From: Steroidobacteraceae bacterium
GTDB lineage: Bacteria > Pseudomonadota > Gammaproteobacteria > Steroidobacterales > Steroidobacteraceae
Assembly: GCA_019187495.1 (NCBI GenBank)
Contig: JABAQN010000034.1
Location: 1 to 34,036, forward strand
DNA: 34,036 nt
Direction: 5' to 3'
Notes under the pieces: generated by a model
Seen by the model: the letters and a program-made list of their open reading frames with translations, nothing else
Told to the model about the DNA's origin: nothing
Databases searched by the model: none
Made by a program: the position numbers and the translations under genes
In this document: positions 6,755 through 15,104 of the stretch, one piece after another
Position numbering within the stretch: position 1 is the first letter of the stretch
How the letters are laid out: each line of letters opens with the position of its first letter

Positions 6755-8988
6755 GAGTCGAACTGCCCCTGACCGGCTGGAACACGGCGTCCCGCCCGAA
6801 CGTGCGGGTGCATAATCTGCGCCTCGTGGACGGCTGCCTCGTGCCCCGGCCCACCCCGCAAGTGTGGCACGCGCTCTCCGAACCGTTAGGGGCCGGGGAA
6901 TCGTTTGTCGGGCTGACGCAGATCGTGAAGGAGTCCTCCTCCGGCGTGCTCGGAACCGTGATCGCGCTTCTCTCGAAGGGCCATGCGTCGGGCGCGCGGT
7001 TGTGGCTGAAACGCTTCAACCTCGTGCTGGGGCCGGTTCCGGTTTACCGGACGGACAACGTCGGCGTGGGCGAAGAGGACGACTTCTTCAACGCGGCCCT
7101 GGCCGTGCCGCAGTTCTTGCCCTTAGGGGATAAGCTTTACATCAATGTCGGGGGACACGTGTTCGACGTGCTCTCCTACACCTACCCGATCAAGATGTTT
7201 CAATGCACCGCCCGTAACGCGGTGACGAACCTCGACGAATCGCATACGTTCGTCGTCAAGAGTATGGATTGGGACGGGGACGATGACGTGAACGCGACGG
7301 GTAGCTACAACGCGGGCACGGGGATGTATGAAGTCGCCTATACGGGGGATTTTGTCTTTTCGTTCGAGTGCGCGGTGGGGAACTTCCCCTTGAACGCCTT
7401 CGAGCTGCCCTTTTTTGCCACGCTCTCCAACATTGACCCGGCGGCGACCAAAATCTCAGTGGAACTCTACGACAGCGTCGGCACCCGGATCGACCCGACC
7501 GAAAAGGCCAAAGCCGCCGACGGCTCGCTGCTCGAAAACTTCGTGCTCGACCTGACCGACCCCACAGTGATGCGCCGGCGCTCGATTTACCTGGCGACCG
7601 ATGACATGCTGGCCCTGGGGAAGCGGGTGAACAAGATCAAGTTTGTCGGGACGGGACTGCCCGGCGCGGGCACGTTTGCGTTTCGTTACGGGCATAGCGC
7701 CGGCATTTTGCAGCCCGGCGACGGGTATTATGTGTTGCCTGCGAACCTCCCCTTCCTGGGGCTGACCCAGCAGACGAGCCAGGCGCTCCCCGCCGGCGTG
7801 GGCCTCCCGTCGGCGATGGCCCAGGACAGCCACCCGACCGTGACGACCCAGAGCGGCCTCACGATGGACGGGTTTACGCTGGCCCTCGGCCTCCCCTACA
7901 CGGCCCCGGCCCGCACGCGCTTCACGGCCTGGTTTGCCGCCGAAGACGGCACGTTTCGGGCCGTTCCGGTCGTAGTCGAGGATGTGGTCGACGGGGAGAC
8001 GACGGTACGCTACTGGTATCTGTTTGACCTGCGGGACGCGCAAGTGGCCCGTTCGGACATCTACCAGGGCTGGGCCTTCCCCCATGTCGAGACCGGAGAA
8101 GCCCCGCTCATCCTGGCCGCGGTCTTTTGGAACGGGCGGCTGGTGCTGTCCACCTCGGACGGGAGACTCTGGGTCTCCGATGCGGCGGACAGCTTCGCCT
8201 TCGGGGGGAATTCGTCCGGGCGCATCCTGACGCTCCCGAACGTGGCCTATCAGCTCGTGCCGAGCGAAAACGTCCTGTTTTGCGTGGGCCCGGAAGGGAT
8301 TCACGTCCTGGCCGGGCTGCCCGACAACGAAACCCCGCCGCTCCGTCGCGTCCGCAAGGGCCGGGGCCGGGCCAGCGGGGTCAGTGACACTTTGCTGCTG
8401 ATGCAAGACGGCGTGTATACGACCGAAGGGGACGAGATCACCCGCCCCTTCCGGAGCGAACTGTTCGCCTCCGAGTTCCTGGAATGGAACGAAAGCGAGA
8501 AGGGCTACTATGGGGTGGTGCACGATAGGCTTTCTGCTGAGCGCGTTTTGTGGTGGCATGAAGAGGGTCATTGGAGCCGCTTTGTGTTCGATCCTTCGGA
8601 GATGGTCTTGCAGACCGCCTCGGATTTGCCGGGGCAAGGCCTGGTATTGGCCGGCGAGGACGGCCTTTATACCCTCGATGGCCCGCCCACCGAATTCTGG
8701 GAATACAGTCTCGACGTGCCGTTCCCGTCGAAGTCGCGGATTACCTTGATCGAGGTCGAGGGGCAGGGCCGGTGTCAGGTGAGCGTCAACGGCCTCCCGG
8801 CGACCGCCCAGATCTTGACCCTGCCCGACAACACCAGCAAGAACGTGTTCGATGTGGCTGTGCAGCAGGCGACGGCCCGGATTACGCTCTCCGGGAACGT
8901 CCCCGGCGCCGCGCAGGCCACGATTGAGCGGCTGTGGGTGGAATACGAACCGCTGGACGCTCAGAAGGGGGGCCGCGTCCATGCCTGA
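6751..8988 (+). CDS. Large beta-propeller-like tail/head-closure protein
   Basis: Start ATG 6751 is chosen from the ATGA overlap and the GGAGAGGAG upstream, giving 745 residues. The protein is almost all beta, with a propeller-like middle: blades read like LVLSTSDGRLWVSDAAD, NVLFCVGPEGIHVLAG and LLLMQDGVYTTEGD. The first lines (RVHNLRLVDGCLVPRPTPQ) resemble the opening of tail hub or DNA-stabilising proteins such as P22 gp10, which plug the portal and carry the tail. There are no catalytic motifs. Its position after the adaptor supports a tail-tube or nozzle role. It ends with a separate beta domain (about 650-740). I would call it nozzle/closure by inference. Confidence 0.6.
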   Translation: MRVELPLTGWNTASRPNVRVHNLRLVDGCLVPRPTPQVWHALSEPLGAGESFVGLTQIVKESSSGVLGTVIALLSKGHASGARLWLKRFNLVLGPVPVYRTDNVGVGEEDDFFNAALAVPQFLPLGDKLYINVGGHVFDVLSYTYPIKMFQCTARNAVTNLDESHTFVVKSMDWDGDDDVNATGSYNAGTGMYEVAYTGDFVFSFECAVGNFPLNAFELPFFATLSNIDPAATKISVELYDSVGTRIDPTEKAKAADGSLLENFVLDLTDPTVMRRRSIYLATDDMLALGKRVNKIKFVGTGLPGAGTFAFRYGHSAGILQPGDGYYVLPANLPFLGLTQQTSQALPAGVGLPSAMAQDSHPTVTTQSGLTMDGFTLALGLPYTAPARTRFTAWFAAEDGTFRAVPVVVEDVVDGETTVRYWYLFDLRDAQVARSDIYQGWAFPHVETGEAPLILAAVFWNGRLVLSTSDGRLWVSDAADSFAFGGNSSGRILTLPNVAYQLVPSENVLFCVGPEGIHVLAGLPDNETPPLRRVRKGRGRASGVSDTLLLMQDGVYTTEGDEITRPFRSELFASEFLEWNESEKGYYGVVHDRLSAERVLWWHEEGHWSRFVFDPSEMVLQTASDLPGQGLVLAGEDGLYTLDGPPTEFWEYSLDVPFPSKSRITLIEVEGQGRCQVSVNGLPATAQILTLPDNTSKNVFDVAVQQATARITLSGNVPGAAQATIERLWVEYEPLDAQKGGRVHA

Positions 8989-9187
8989 ACTGATGACGAG
9001 CGATCCGATTGTGCGCGAAGACCTGGCCCGCCTGCGGGCGCAAAATGAGCGTCTCCAGGCGCGGATCCAGACGTTAGAGGCCCGCGTGGACAACCAGGAG
9101 CGGATGCTGGCCTTGCTCGGGCAGCCGTCCCCGCGTTTGGAGGGCCGCGCTGCGGTCGATCTCGACCGGCCCTTGCACTTCCGATAA
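8981..9187 (+). CDS. Small coiled-coil protein
   Basis: This 68-residue gene starts at ATG 8981 inside the end of the preceding tail gene (8-base overlap). Residues 14-48 form a clear heptad coil (LARLRAQNERLQARIQTLEA and on to MLALLG), followed by a short basic/acidic tail. A trimeric or dimeric coil between tail and fibre genes could be a chaperone, a needle-like plug or an attachment rod. No further homology is recognised. Confidence 0.65.
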   Translation: MPELMTSDPIVREDLARLRAQNERLQARIQTLEARVDNQERMLALLGQPSPRLEGRAAVDLDRPLHFR

Positions 9188-9190
9188 GCC

Positions 9191-9625
9191 ATGAGTCAAG
9201 ACTTCCTGAAACTGTATTGGATGAACCCCACCGCCGGCGAAACCGACGGGACCGAGATCAGCCAGGATACGGAAGCCGCGCCGGTGGAATCCGGCTGGCC
9301 GCGCCAGTGGCTGAAACCCTGGATTCAGCAGGCGAGCCGTCCGATCCTGTGCGCGGCTCGCTGCCGGAAACCGCTCTTTACCGAGTCGGCCCTGATTGTG
9401 CCGGAAGGGGAGTCGGCGGACTGCTGGCGGCTGGCCCCGTTTGTCACCGCCCGCGATCCGGTCTGGCTGGCCTGGGGGCAAGGGCTCCAGCTGTGGACCA
9501 TCGGGGCGAAGAATCGCCTCTTCTGGCTCCAGGCGCGGGCGAAAGTCGCGGATATGGACGACGGGCGGCGAACCGACAGCCGCGTGAACCTGCGGGTGCG
9601 GGCGAAACTCTACGAGGTGCGTTAA
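9191..9625 (+). CDS. Putative virion structural protein
   Basis: The 144-residue protein is Trp-rich (11 Trp) and beta-leaning. It has a Cys-containing centre (ILCAARCRKPLFTESALIVP) and a basic C-terminal strand set (RVNLRVRAKLYEVR). There is no strong ribosome site, so it is probably translated by coupling to the 68-residue gene three bases upstream; its TAA overlaps the next ATG by one base. The function is unknown. Its place among tail genes suggests a baseplate- or fibre-associated subunit. Confidence 0.6.
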   Translation: MSQDFLKLYWMNPTAGETDGTEISQDTEAAPVESGWPRQWLKPWIQQASRPILCAARCRKPLFTESALIVPEGESADCWRLAPFVTARDPVWLAWGQGLQLWTIGAKNRLFWLQARAKVADMDDGRRTDSRVNLRVRAKLYEVR

Positions 9626-10620
9626 TGGAGCATTTTGCCGAGCCCTTCGACGGGGTGGCGGAAGATCAGATGCAAGGGCTGTGGACCAGTTGGAACAACT
9701 ATTTCAACCTGGCGGTGGGCGTGCCCGGGATGACCGGCAACTGCATCCGCATCGGGACGACCTTTGCCACGATCCAGCAGACGCTGACCGCTGCGCCCCG
9801 GTGGGTGGTGTCCTGCCGCATGAAAACCGACACGCTCAAGGAGAACAACTTTCTCCAGCTCAGGAACGGCTCCCAGATTCAGATGGAGGTCTTCACCACC
9901 GCGTCGGGGCTGTGGAAGGTGCGCCGGATCGGGAACGCGGGGGCCGAAGCGTCGGCCTCGGTCGTCGTGCCGGTCGAGGTCGCGACCTGGATGGAACTGG
10001 TGGTGGATTTCGCTACCGGGCCGACGGGGGAATACTGGCTCTATATCGCGGACCAGCTGGCGCTGCACGAGAGCGGGGTCGTCACCGCCGTAGGCGCGGC
10101 GCAGGCCGATAACGTCCGGTTCGGCATCCCGGCCGGGGTGAGCGGGATCGTCTACCATTTCGACGATGTGGCGCTCCAGTGCGGCACGGCCGAGGAAGTC
10201 GACCGGCTCCTGGACAGCCAGATGACCGTGCTGCCGACCAGCGCCGATTTCCAGAATACCAACTTTGCCCCGTCGACCGGCAGCGACCTGTACCCGCTGG
10301 TCGCGGACGCCAGCGATGCGACGTATGTTTCGGCGGACACGGCGGGCGACCAGTTTGCCTGCGATCTGGCCGATGAAACGGTGATGAACTATGTCCACTG
10401 GGTGCAGCACGACCTCCGGGTGCTGGAGGAAGCGGCGGCCTCCCGGCAGGTCAAAAGCCATCTGATGCAAGGGGCGGCGCATGGGTACGGCCCGGCCTTC
10501 CCCTGTTCGACCTCTCCGGCCTGGAAGCGAACGACCCACCTGACCGACCCGACCGACGCAGCCGCGTGGTCGATTGCGAAAGTCAACAGCCTGAAAGCAG
10601 GCGCGTATATCGAGTCTTAA
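9625..10620 (+). CDS. LamG/concanavalin-like fibre or virion protein
   Basis: ATG 9625 overlaps the previous TAA by one base; 331 residues follow. Residues 1-190 have the jelly-roll pattern of laminin-G/concanavalin lectins. They begin with FAEPFDGVAED, then alternating strands (RWVVSCRMKTDTL, IQMEVFTTASGLWKVRRIG, WMELVVDFATGPTGEYWLYI) and a closing FHFDDV-like strand (YHFDDVALQCG). The remaining part is mixed, with a conserved-looking SYVSADTAG-type segment and a helical C-terminus. Proteins of this shape are common in phage tails, where they bind glycans or decorate fibres. Carbohydrate binding is inferred from fold only. Confidence 0.6.
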   Translation: MEHFAEPFDGVAEDQMQGLWTSWNNYFNLAVGVPGMTGNCIRIGTTFATIQQTLTAAPRWVVSCRMKTDTLKENNFLQLRNGSQIQMEVFTTASGLWKVRRIGNAGAEASASVVVPVEVATWMELVVDFATGPTGEYWLYIADQLALHESGVVTAVGAAQADNVRFGIPAGVSGIVYHFDDVALQCGTAEEVDRLLDSQMTVLPTSADFQNTNFAPSTGSDLYPLVADASDATYVSADTAGDQFACDLADETVMNYVHWVQHDLRVLEEAAASRQVKSHLMQGAAHGYGPAFPCSTSPAWKRTTHLTDPTDAAAWSIAKVNSLKAGAYIES

Positions 10621-10629
10621 GGAGGCCGC

Positions 10630-11049
10630 ATGGCCGCGTATATTTTCGGCAAAACGTATGAAGCCTGGCTTCAGGGCAACGTCGACCTCGACGGGAACGT
10701 GAAAATCCTGCTCGTTTCGACCGGCACGGAACCGGGCGACTGGACGCCGGCAGAAAACACGGACGAATTTCTGGCCGACATCCCGGCGGGGGGCCGCGTG
10801 TCCGCGTCGGGGAACCTCGCCAACAAAACCTTCACCTTGGGGTGGTTCGATTCCGACCCCGTGGTGTTTAGCGGCCTGACCGGAGAAGAAATCGAGGCCT
10901 TTGTGATCTACCTGGACACCGGGGTGGAAGGGACGAGCCGCCTGATTTTCTTTTGCGATACCGCCAGCGGTTCGCCGGGTCTCCCGCTCACGCCCAATGG
11001 CGGGAACGCTACCCTCACCCCGGACACAAACGGCTGGTTCCACCTGTAA
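10630..11049 (+). CDS. Decoration-like structural protein (paralogue of 5455-6033 C-domain)
   Basis: AAGGAGG sits six bases before ATG 10630. The 139-residue protein belongs by pattern to a widespread phage family: a short helix, KILLVSTG, DEFLADIPAGG, a strand (VSASGNLANKTFTLG), then EAFVIYLDTG and a final LPLTPNGGNATL strand. The same order of motifs makes up the C-terminal domain of the zinc-knuckle protein at 5455-6033. The two copies therefore probably share an origin and may occupy similar sites on the virion, one with and one without a metal knuckle. The exact role is unknown. Confidence 0.6.
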   Translation: MAAYIFGKTYEAWLQGNVDLDGNVKILLVSTGTEPGDWTPAENTDEFLADIPAGGRVSASGNLANKTFTLGWFDSDPVVFSGLTGEEIEAFVIYLDTGVEGTSRLIFFCDTASGSPGLPLTPNGGNATLTPDTNGWFHL

Positions 11050-11060
11050 AGGAGCGTTTC

Positions 11061-11480
11061 ATGGATTTGGCGCAGCTGAAAACCGAACTCACGACCGACC
11101 CGAACGCGTACGGCTATGCGGGCAAGACCGACCAGGAAGTGGCCGATCTGCTGAACCTGCGGCGGGCCAGCATCCAGGTCAACAAGGGGCCGGTCACCGG
11201 CATGGAGTTTCTGGATATGTTCCGGGACGCCGATTTTATCGCGATGAACGCCGCGGAGACGGCGAAGGTGAATATGCTCCTGACGGCGGGCGGCGGGATG
11301 GTGGACAATGCCAGCGATGTCAACATCAACCTCTTCAAGCAGGCGCTGGCGGCCTACCCCCTGACCGTCGCCCGGATCGAATCGCGGCGCTTCCGGAAGG
11401 GCAGCCGGGGCGAGCAGTTGTTCGGGGCCGGCACGGTCGTCACCCATCTGGAAGTCGGGCAGGCGCGGCTGTTGCCGTAA
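11061..11480 (+). CDS. Conserved phage protein, small alpha-helical
   Basis: AAAGGAG precedes ATG 11061. The 139-residue product starts MDLAQLKTELTTDPNAYGYA, an opening I associate with a common phage protein found among tail genes. Mostly helical, it has a Met-rich central part (MEFLDMFRDADFIAMNAAE) and a basic C-terminus (SRRFRKGSRGEQLFG). The function of the family is not known to me. Placement between two decoration-like proteins points to a virion or assembly role. Confidence 0.6.
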   Translation: MDLAQLKTELTTDPNAYGYAGKTDQEVADLLNLRRASIQVNKGPVTGMEFLDMFRDADFIAMNAAETAKVNMLLTAGGGMVDNASDVNINLFKQALAAYPLTVARIESRRFRKGSRGEQLFGAGTVVTHLEVGQARLLP

Positions 11481-11489
11481 AGGAGACCC

Positions 11490-11969
11490 ATGGCCACCAC
11501 CCAAAAGCCCCTGTGGGCGAGCGAAGTCAACCTGGCCCTGACCCTGGAGGACCTGGCGAACGCGGCGGCCCGCGAATGCACGGTCGTCGATAACAGCAGT
11601 AATCTCTACACCGATGCCTTGATCCAGGGCTTTTTCAAGACCGTGGCGGGGAGCCTCGGCACCAACCCGTGTATCGAGATCTGGACGTACGGCCTCTCGC
11701 AAGGGGGTAGCAGCTATCCGGACGCGGTGACGGGCAGCAACGCCGGGATCACGATGAAGACCAGCCCTGCGATCAAGCTGTTCGATATTGTGCCGATCCA
11801 TACGGCCAACGTCGCCTGCTACATGAATCCCAAGTGGCTCTCGATTGTGTACGGGAGCGACGTGCCGAAGAAATGGGGGATCGTGATCGTCAACAAAACC
11901 GGCCTGGCCGGGGCCGCGTCGGGGGCGGGAACCTTCAGTTATATCGGCTATAACCCCCAGAGCGTGTAA
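11490..11969 (+). CDS. Putative virion structural protein
   Basis: AAAGGAG is seven bases from ATG 11490. The 159-residue protein has a helical start (LALTLEDLANAAARECTVVD), then a Gly/Ser/Thr-rich beta part with CIEIWTYGLSQGGSSYPD and SIVYGSDVPKKWGIVIVNKTG. This looks like a small beta-sandwich subunit of the tail or fibre. It is followed three bases later by the LamG-repeat protein, so the two may work together. I do not recognise a named family. Confidence 0.6.
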   Translation: MATTQKPLWASEVNLALTLEDLANAAARECTVVDNSSNLYTDALIQGFFKTVAGSLGTNPCIEIWTYGLSQGGSSYPDAVTGSNAGITMKTSPAIKLFDIVPIHTANVACYMNPKWLSIVYGSDVPKKWGIVIVNKTGLAGAASGAGTFSYIGYNPQSV

Positions 11970-11972
11970 GCG

Positions 11973-13733
11973 ATGAAACCGGACGCCCGCCCTGTCAAGC
12001 CGCCGCTCGGTACGCCTGTCAGTCTCGCGCGGGTGCGCGAGATCAGCGCGGTCGGGTATTGGCCGCTGTGGGAGGGCGCGGGCCTGAAGGCCTACGACGT
12101 GAGCGGCCAGGACAATCACGGCGTGCTGGCGGCGGACACCACCGCGCCCGCCTGGACGGCGGACCCCTGCGGGCCGACCTTGCTCTTTGATAAAGTCAAC
12201 GATGTCGTGAACTGCGGGAGCGCCGCGAGCCTAGACAACCTCTCGGCGCTGACCCTCATCGCCCGCATCAATCCCACCGATGTCGGCGAAAACGCCGAGG
12301 GCATGGTCATCACGAAGCTGAACAGCTCCTTCAACCTCGGCTATTCGGTGAACATGCGGGCCAGCGGCGCCTTCCAGTTCTACCATACCACCACGGGCAC
12401 CGACCTGCTGCGCCGCTCGAACACCGGGGTGTTGACCTACGGGGCGTGGAACCTTCTGGCCGTGACCTGGGACGGGACGCTGACCGCGACCGGCGTCAAA
12501 CTCTACGTGAACGGGCAGGAGGCGACCTACGCCGTCACGCAAAACGGGAGCGGCAGCCGGGACAGTGACGCCGGGAACAATCTGCTCATCGGGAACGACG
12601 CGTCGGGTGCGTATACGTTTAGCGGGGCCTTCGATTTTGTGTTGCTTTGCAACCGGGTGCTGACCGCCGGAGAGATCGCCCGGTTTGCGGACCGCCCGTA
12701 TCGATTGTTCCCGACCCAGGGCACGCGCCGTCGCTTCGGGCCGCCGGAGCAGACGATGACGCCGGCCGCGTTTGCGGGCAGTTTCGCCGCCGGGAGTGCG
12801 GCCCTCACGAACGCGAACGCCGTGACCCCGGCCGCGTATGCGGGGGCGTTTGAGGCCGGGGCCACGCAACTGGCGCAGGAGGCGACGCTGACCCCGGTCG
12901 CCTATGACGGGGGCTTTGGGGCGGGCGCGGCATCGCTGTCGCAGGCCGCGTCGCTGTCGCCGGTCCCGTTTGCCGGCGGGTTCGAAGCCGGGGCCGCGCA
13001 GCTGACGGTGGCAGCGATCCTGCTGCCGGCAGCCTTCCCCGGCGGGTTTGAGGCGGGCGACGCCGATCTGTCCTGGTCGGCCAATCCCATCCGGGTGCTC
13101 GATCAGCGGCTCACGGCGATTGGCCGGCAGACCGGCGCCCCCGTCCGGGTGCTGGATCAGCGGCTCATCGTGGTGGGGCGTCAACTCCCGAACGTGCGGG
13201 TCCTGGACCAGCGCGTGGTGATCGTCGCCGCGCCGCACCAATTTGTGATCGTGGACGCGCCGTTCGACACGAAGCGATTGATCGGGGAAACGCCCTTGCC
13301 CGGCGGCGTGCGGATCGAGCAGGCGATGGTGGACGCCTTCGGCCACTGGCAGATCGTCCCGGTCGTCCACCGGGGGAGACCGTTCCGGGCGAAACTGCTC
13401 GTGCCGGGCGGGGGGACTTCGACCTTTGTCTTGACGCTCCCGCCGCTCTCGAACACCGACGGGGCCGAAGTCCCGCTCTCGGCGGGCTGGCCGGGCACGC
13501 TGAAATTGACGCTGCAGCGGGGGAGCCTGACCCATGCCTTAGGACTGGCGGTGGATACGTATACCCCCACCGGTGCGCCCTGGACGGTGCTTCAAAGCGA
13601 CCTGGCGACCGCGCCCTTGCCTTCGGTGGCGGCCCTCGGGATTTTCTATGATCGGATCGTGTTGAAACTGACGCTCCCCGAAGGGGCGCCGCTCGAAACG
13701 GTGCGCCTCGTCGGGACCCTTTCGGACGGCTAA
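11973..13733 (+). CDS. LamG-domain tail protein with two internal repeat arrays
   Basis: The 586-residue protein has four parts. Residues 28-230 form a LamG/concanavalin-like jelly roll (GYWPLWEGAGLKAYDVSGQD, WNLLAVTWDGTL, KLYVNGQEA, NNLLIGNDASG), typical of glycan-binding fibre modules. Residues 263-372 are five 22-residue Ala/Gly-rich repeats with the pattern TPxAFxGxFxAG. Residues 373-414 hold three copies of VRVLDQR. Residues about 420-586 form a beta-rich C-terminal domain (RFAKLLVPGGG-type strands, VRLVGTLSDG at the end). The repeats probably form a spacer between a receptor-binding and an anchoring domain. It overlaps nothing and starts three bases after the preceding gene; the ribosome site is weak. 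Confidence 0.65.
   Translation: MKPDARPVKPPLGTPVSLARVREISAVGYWPLWEGAGLKAYDVSGQDNHGVLAADTTAPAWTADPCGPTLLFDKVNDVVNCGSAASLDNLSALTLIARINPTDVGENAEGMVITKLNSSFNLGYSVNMRASGAFQFYHTTTGTDLLRRSNTGVLTYGAWNLLAVTWDGTLTATGVKLYVNGQEATYAVTQNGSGSRDSDAGNNLLIGNDASGAYTFSGAFDFVLLCNRVLTAGEIARFADRPYRLFPTQGTRRRFGPPEQTMTPAAFAGSFAAGSAALTNANAVTPAAYAGAFEAGATQLAQEATLTPVAYDGGFGAGAASLSQAASLSPVPFAGGFEAGAAQLTVAAILLPAAFPGGFEAGDADLSWSANPIRVLDQRLTAIGRQTGAPVRVLDQRLIVVGRQLPNVRVLDQRVVIVAAPHQFVIVDAPFDTKRLIGETPLPGGVRIEQAMVDAFGHWQIVPVVHRGRPFRAKLLVPGGGTSTFVLTLPPLSNTDGAEVPLSAGWPGTLKLTLQRGSLTHALGLAVDTYTPTGAPWTVLQSDLATAPLPSVAALGIFYDRIVLKLTLPEGAPLETVRLVGTLSDG
12759..13088 (+). repeat. Five 66-bp coding repeats (22 residues each)
   Basis: Five tandem units of exactly 66 bp encode the pattern [TSL]P-x-[AP]-[FY]-x-G-x-F-x-A-G-x-x-x-L. 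DNA identity is partial while the amino-acid pattern is kept, showing old duplication under protein-level constraint. Period 22 suggests a repeating beta-turn or shaft module. Confidence 0.85.
13089..13214 (+). repeat. Three VRVLDQR coding repeats
   Basis: The motif [IV]RVLDQR recurs at 13089, 13143 and 13194 (spacing 54 and 51 bases), each time followed by a hydrophobic strand such as LIVVGRQ. It directly follows the 22-residue array and looks like a second, short beta-repeat shaft. Confidence 0.8.
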
Positions 13734-14129
13734 ATGCTCCTCAAAGTCTACAATCAAGCCCTGGACTTCCTGCCCGCGAAGACGGCGGCCCTCCTGCCGG
13801 CCACGGTGACTCTCCCCGGCGGGGTGGGGCAGCAGGTCGCGCCGGGCTTTGAAGCGCCCTACGGGGACGCCGGGCAGCCGTACAGCCGGCTCACCCTCGT
13901 GGCGCTCTCGAATCGGGCGGCTGCGGAAGGCCGGGCCTTTACCCTGGCCGTCGAGGATGAGGACGGGCGCGTGTATGCCCAATTCGAGGCGGAGGCCGTG
14001 GGCGATCCCGGCACGGACTTTTTAAGGGTGGCCGAAACGCTGACGGTTTTTCCGCCCGAAGGCGTGATCCGGCTGACCAACGGCGGGGCGGAAGCGCACA
14101 CGATAGACCTCACCTGGGGGTGGGCATGA
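13734..14129 (+). CDS. Small beta-rich tail protein
   Basis: The ATG follows the previous TAA directly, so it is probably translated by coupling. The 131-residue protein is beta-rich (TLAVEDEDGRVYAQFEAEAV, TLTVFPPEGVIRLTNGG) and ends in HTIDLTWGWA. It is the first of four small consecutive genes (13734-15102) with overlapping or near-touching ends, all beta-sandwich-like. I do not recognise the family. A fibre adaptor or accessory subunit is plausible from context. Confidence 0.55.
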   Translation: MLLKVYNQALDFLPAKTAALLPATVTLPGGVGQQVAPGFEAPYGDAGQPYSRLTLVALSNRAAAEGRAFTLAVEDEDGRVYAQFEAEAVGDPGTDFLRVAETLTVFPPEGVIRLTNGGAEAHTIDLTWGWA

Positions 14130-14530
14130 CACTCGTGACCGGCACCGTGCTGGGGGCCGACCTGGTGGCGGGGGAGTGGGTGAAGGAGCGCCCGGCGGAC
14201 ACGGCGGCCTGCGAACTCTTTACGGTCTCGGTGGGGGTGGATGCGCCGGTCGCCTTCGCGGTGGCGGCGGAAGCCGGGCGGGGGGCGTGGGTGCTGACCG
14301 CGGCCGCTTCGGGGCCGTTTGCGATCCTGGTGGAAGGGTCGCTGGACGGGGAGACGTACGCGCCGCTGGAAGCGGTGGACGCGGTGGCCGGCGTGACGGG
14401 GTATGCCCTGGTCATCGACCGGGCCGCCTGGCAGTGCGAACTGTTCCGGCTCACCGTCTCGACGACCCGCGAAACGGCGTTGACCGTCACCGGCGCGTGC
14501 GGGGCGGTCAGTGAGCGAGGCGTGGCATGA
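14126..14530 (+). CDS. Small beta-sandwich tail protein
   Basis: The ATG at 14126 overlaps the previous TGA (ATGA), so I prefer it over the GTG at 14120. The 134-residue product is Ala/Val-rich beta with a segment FAILVEGSLDGETYAPLEAV. This resembles the S-x-DG-x-x-x-x-x-L strand turn of discoidin-like or other beta-sandwich modules. The next gene carries a similar strand (LVFEASPDGRLWQRVKTL), so these two may be distant paralogues. The function is unknown. Confidence 0.55.
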   Translation: MTLVTGTVLGADLVAGEWVKERPADTAACELFTVSVGVDAPVAFAVAAEAGRGAWVLTAAASGPFAILVEGSLDGETYAPLEAVDAVAGVTGYALVIDRAAWQCELFRLTVSTTRETALTVTGACGAVSERGVA

Positions 14531-14925
14531 CGCACGAGGAAGCCTCTATCGCCTGGGTAGGGAAGCGCACGCGGGGGCAGACGGCCCGCTTTCCCGAACG
14601 CTTAGCCGAAGGCGTTCGCACGGACGATCTGGCCGATTTGGATTTGCAGACGACGTATACCCCCCGTTTTGACACGGATGCGGCGGGGCCGGCGTCCCTG
14701 TCCGTGTCCGTGTGGGTGGATCAGGCATCGACCCTGGTCTTTGAAGCGTCGCCCGATGGAAGGTTGTGGCAGCGCGTGAAAACGCTGGCCGCGCACCCGG
14801 CGAACACCCGCACCACGCAAACGTTTGGTGAGCAGGCCAAGGCGTGGCGGGTGGGGATTTACCCGCAGGTCGCGGGAGCGAGCGCCCGCGTCCTGTGGCG
14901 CAGGCTCTCCGGCAGGAGGCTGTAA
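14527..14925 (+). CDS. Small beta-sandwich tail protein
   Basis: This 132-residue gene starts in an ATGA overlap. After a basic N-terminus (GKRTRGQTARFPERLAEG) it has beta strands, including STLVFEASPDGRLWQRV, and ends in a very basic tail (VLWRRLSGRRL). The S/A-x-DG-x-x-W pattern is shared with the preceding gene. A module that packs against fibres or the propeller protein is plausible. No named family is recognised. Confidence 0.55.
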   Translation: MTHEEASIAWVGKRTRGQTARFPERLAEGVRTDDLADLDLQTTYTPRFDTDAAGPASLSVSVWVDQASTLVFEASPDGRLWQRVKTLAAHPANTRTTQTFGEQAKAWRVGIYPQVAGASARVLWRRLSGRRL

Positions 14926-14928
14926 CGC

Positions 14929-15102
14929 ATGGAAAATCAGGGACTCATGACGACGGAAGAGCGGCTGCTGCCCCTGGCCGACATCCTCTATGACGAGGAA
15001 CTGACCCCGGACGAAACCGGCCTGATCGAAACCGGGTGGCTCAGTTTAGGGGATCGGGCCGGGACGCTCTTTGTCACGATTTTGTACGCGGACGAGGGGT
15101 AA
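14929..15102 (+). CDS. 57-residue protein, unknown
   Basis: A small frame between the beta-sandwich genes and the spike runs from ATG 14929 to TAA 15100-15102, starting three bases after the previous stop and ending two bases before the spike ATG. GGCAGGAGG (14912-14920) serves as a ribosome site. The acidic product (LLPLADILYDEELTPDETGL) ends in a strand pair (GDRAGTLFVTILYADEG). Tight packing on both sides argues that it is real. It may complete the small-subunit set before the spike. Confidence 0.6.
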   Translation: MENQGLMTTEERLLPLADILYDEELTPDETGLIETGWLSLGDRAGTLFVTILYADEG

Positions 15103-15104
15103 TC

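Noticed and set aside
7456..9192. Long leftward open frame (578 codons) opposite the propeller tail gene
   Set aside because: It is a GC-rich mirror of the real gene: Arg/Pro/Gly-rich, no ribosome site, opposite to a tightly coupled operon.
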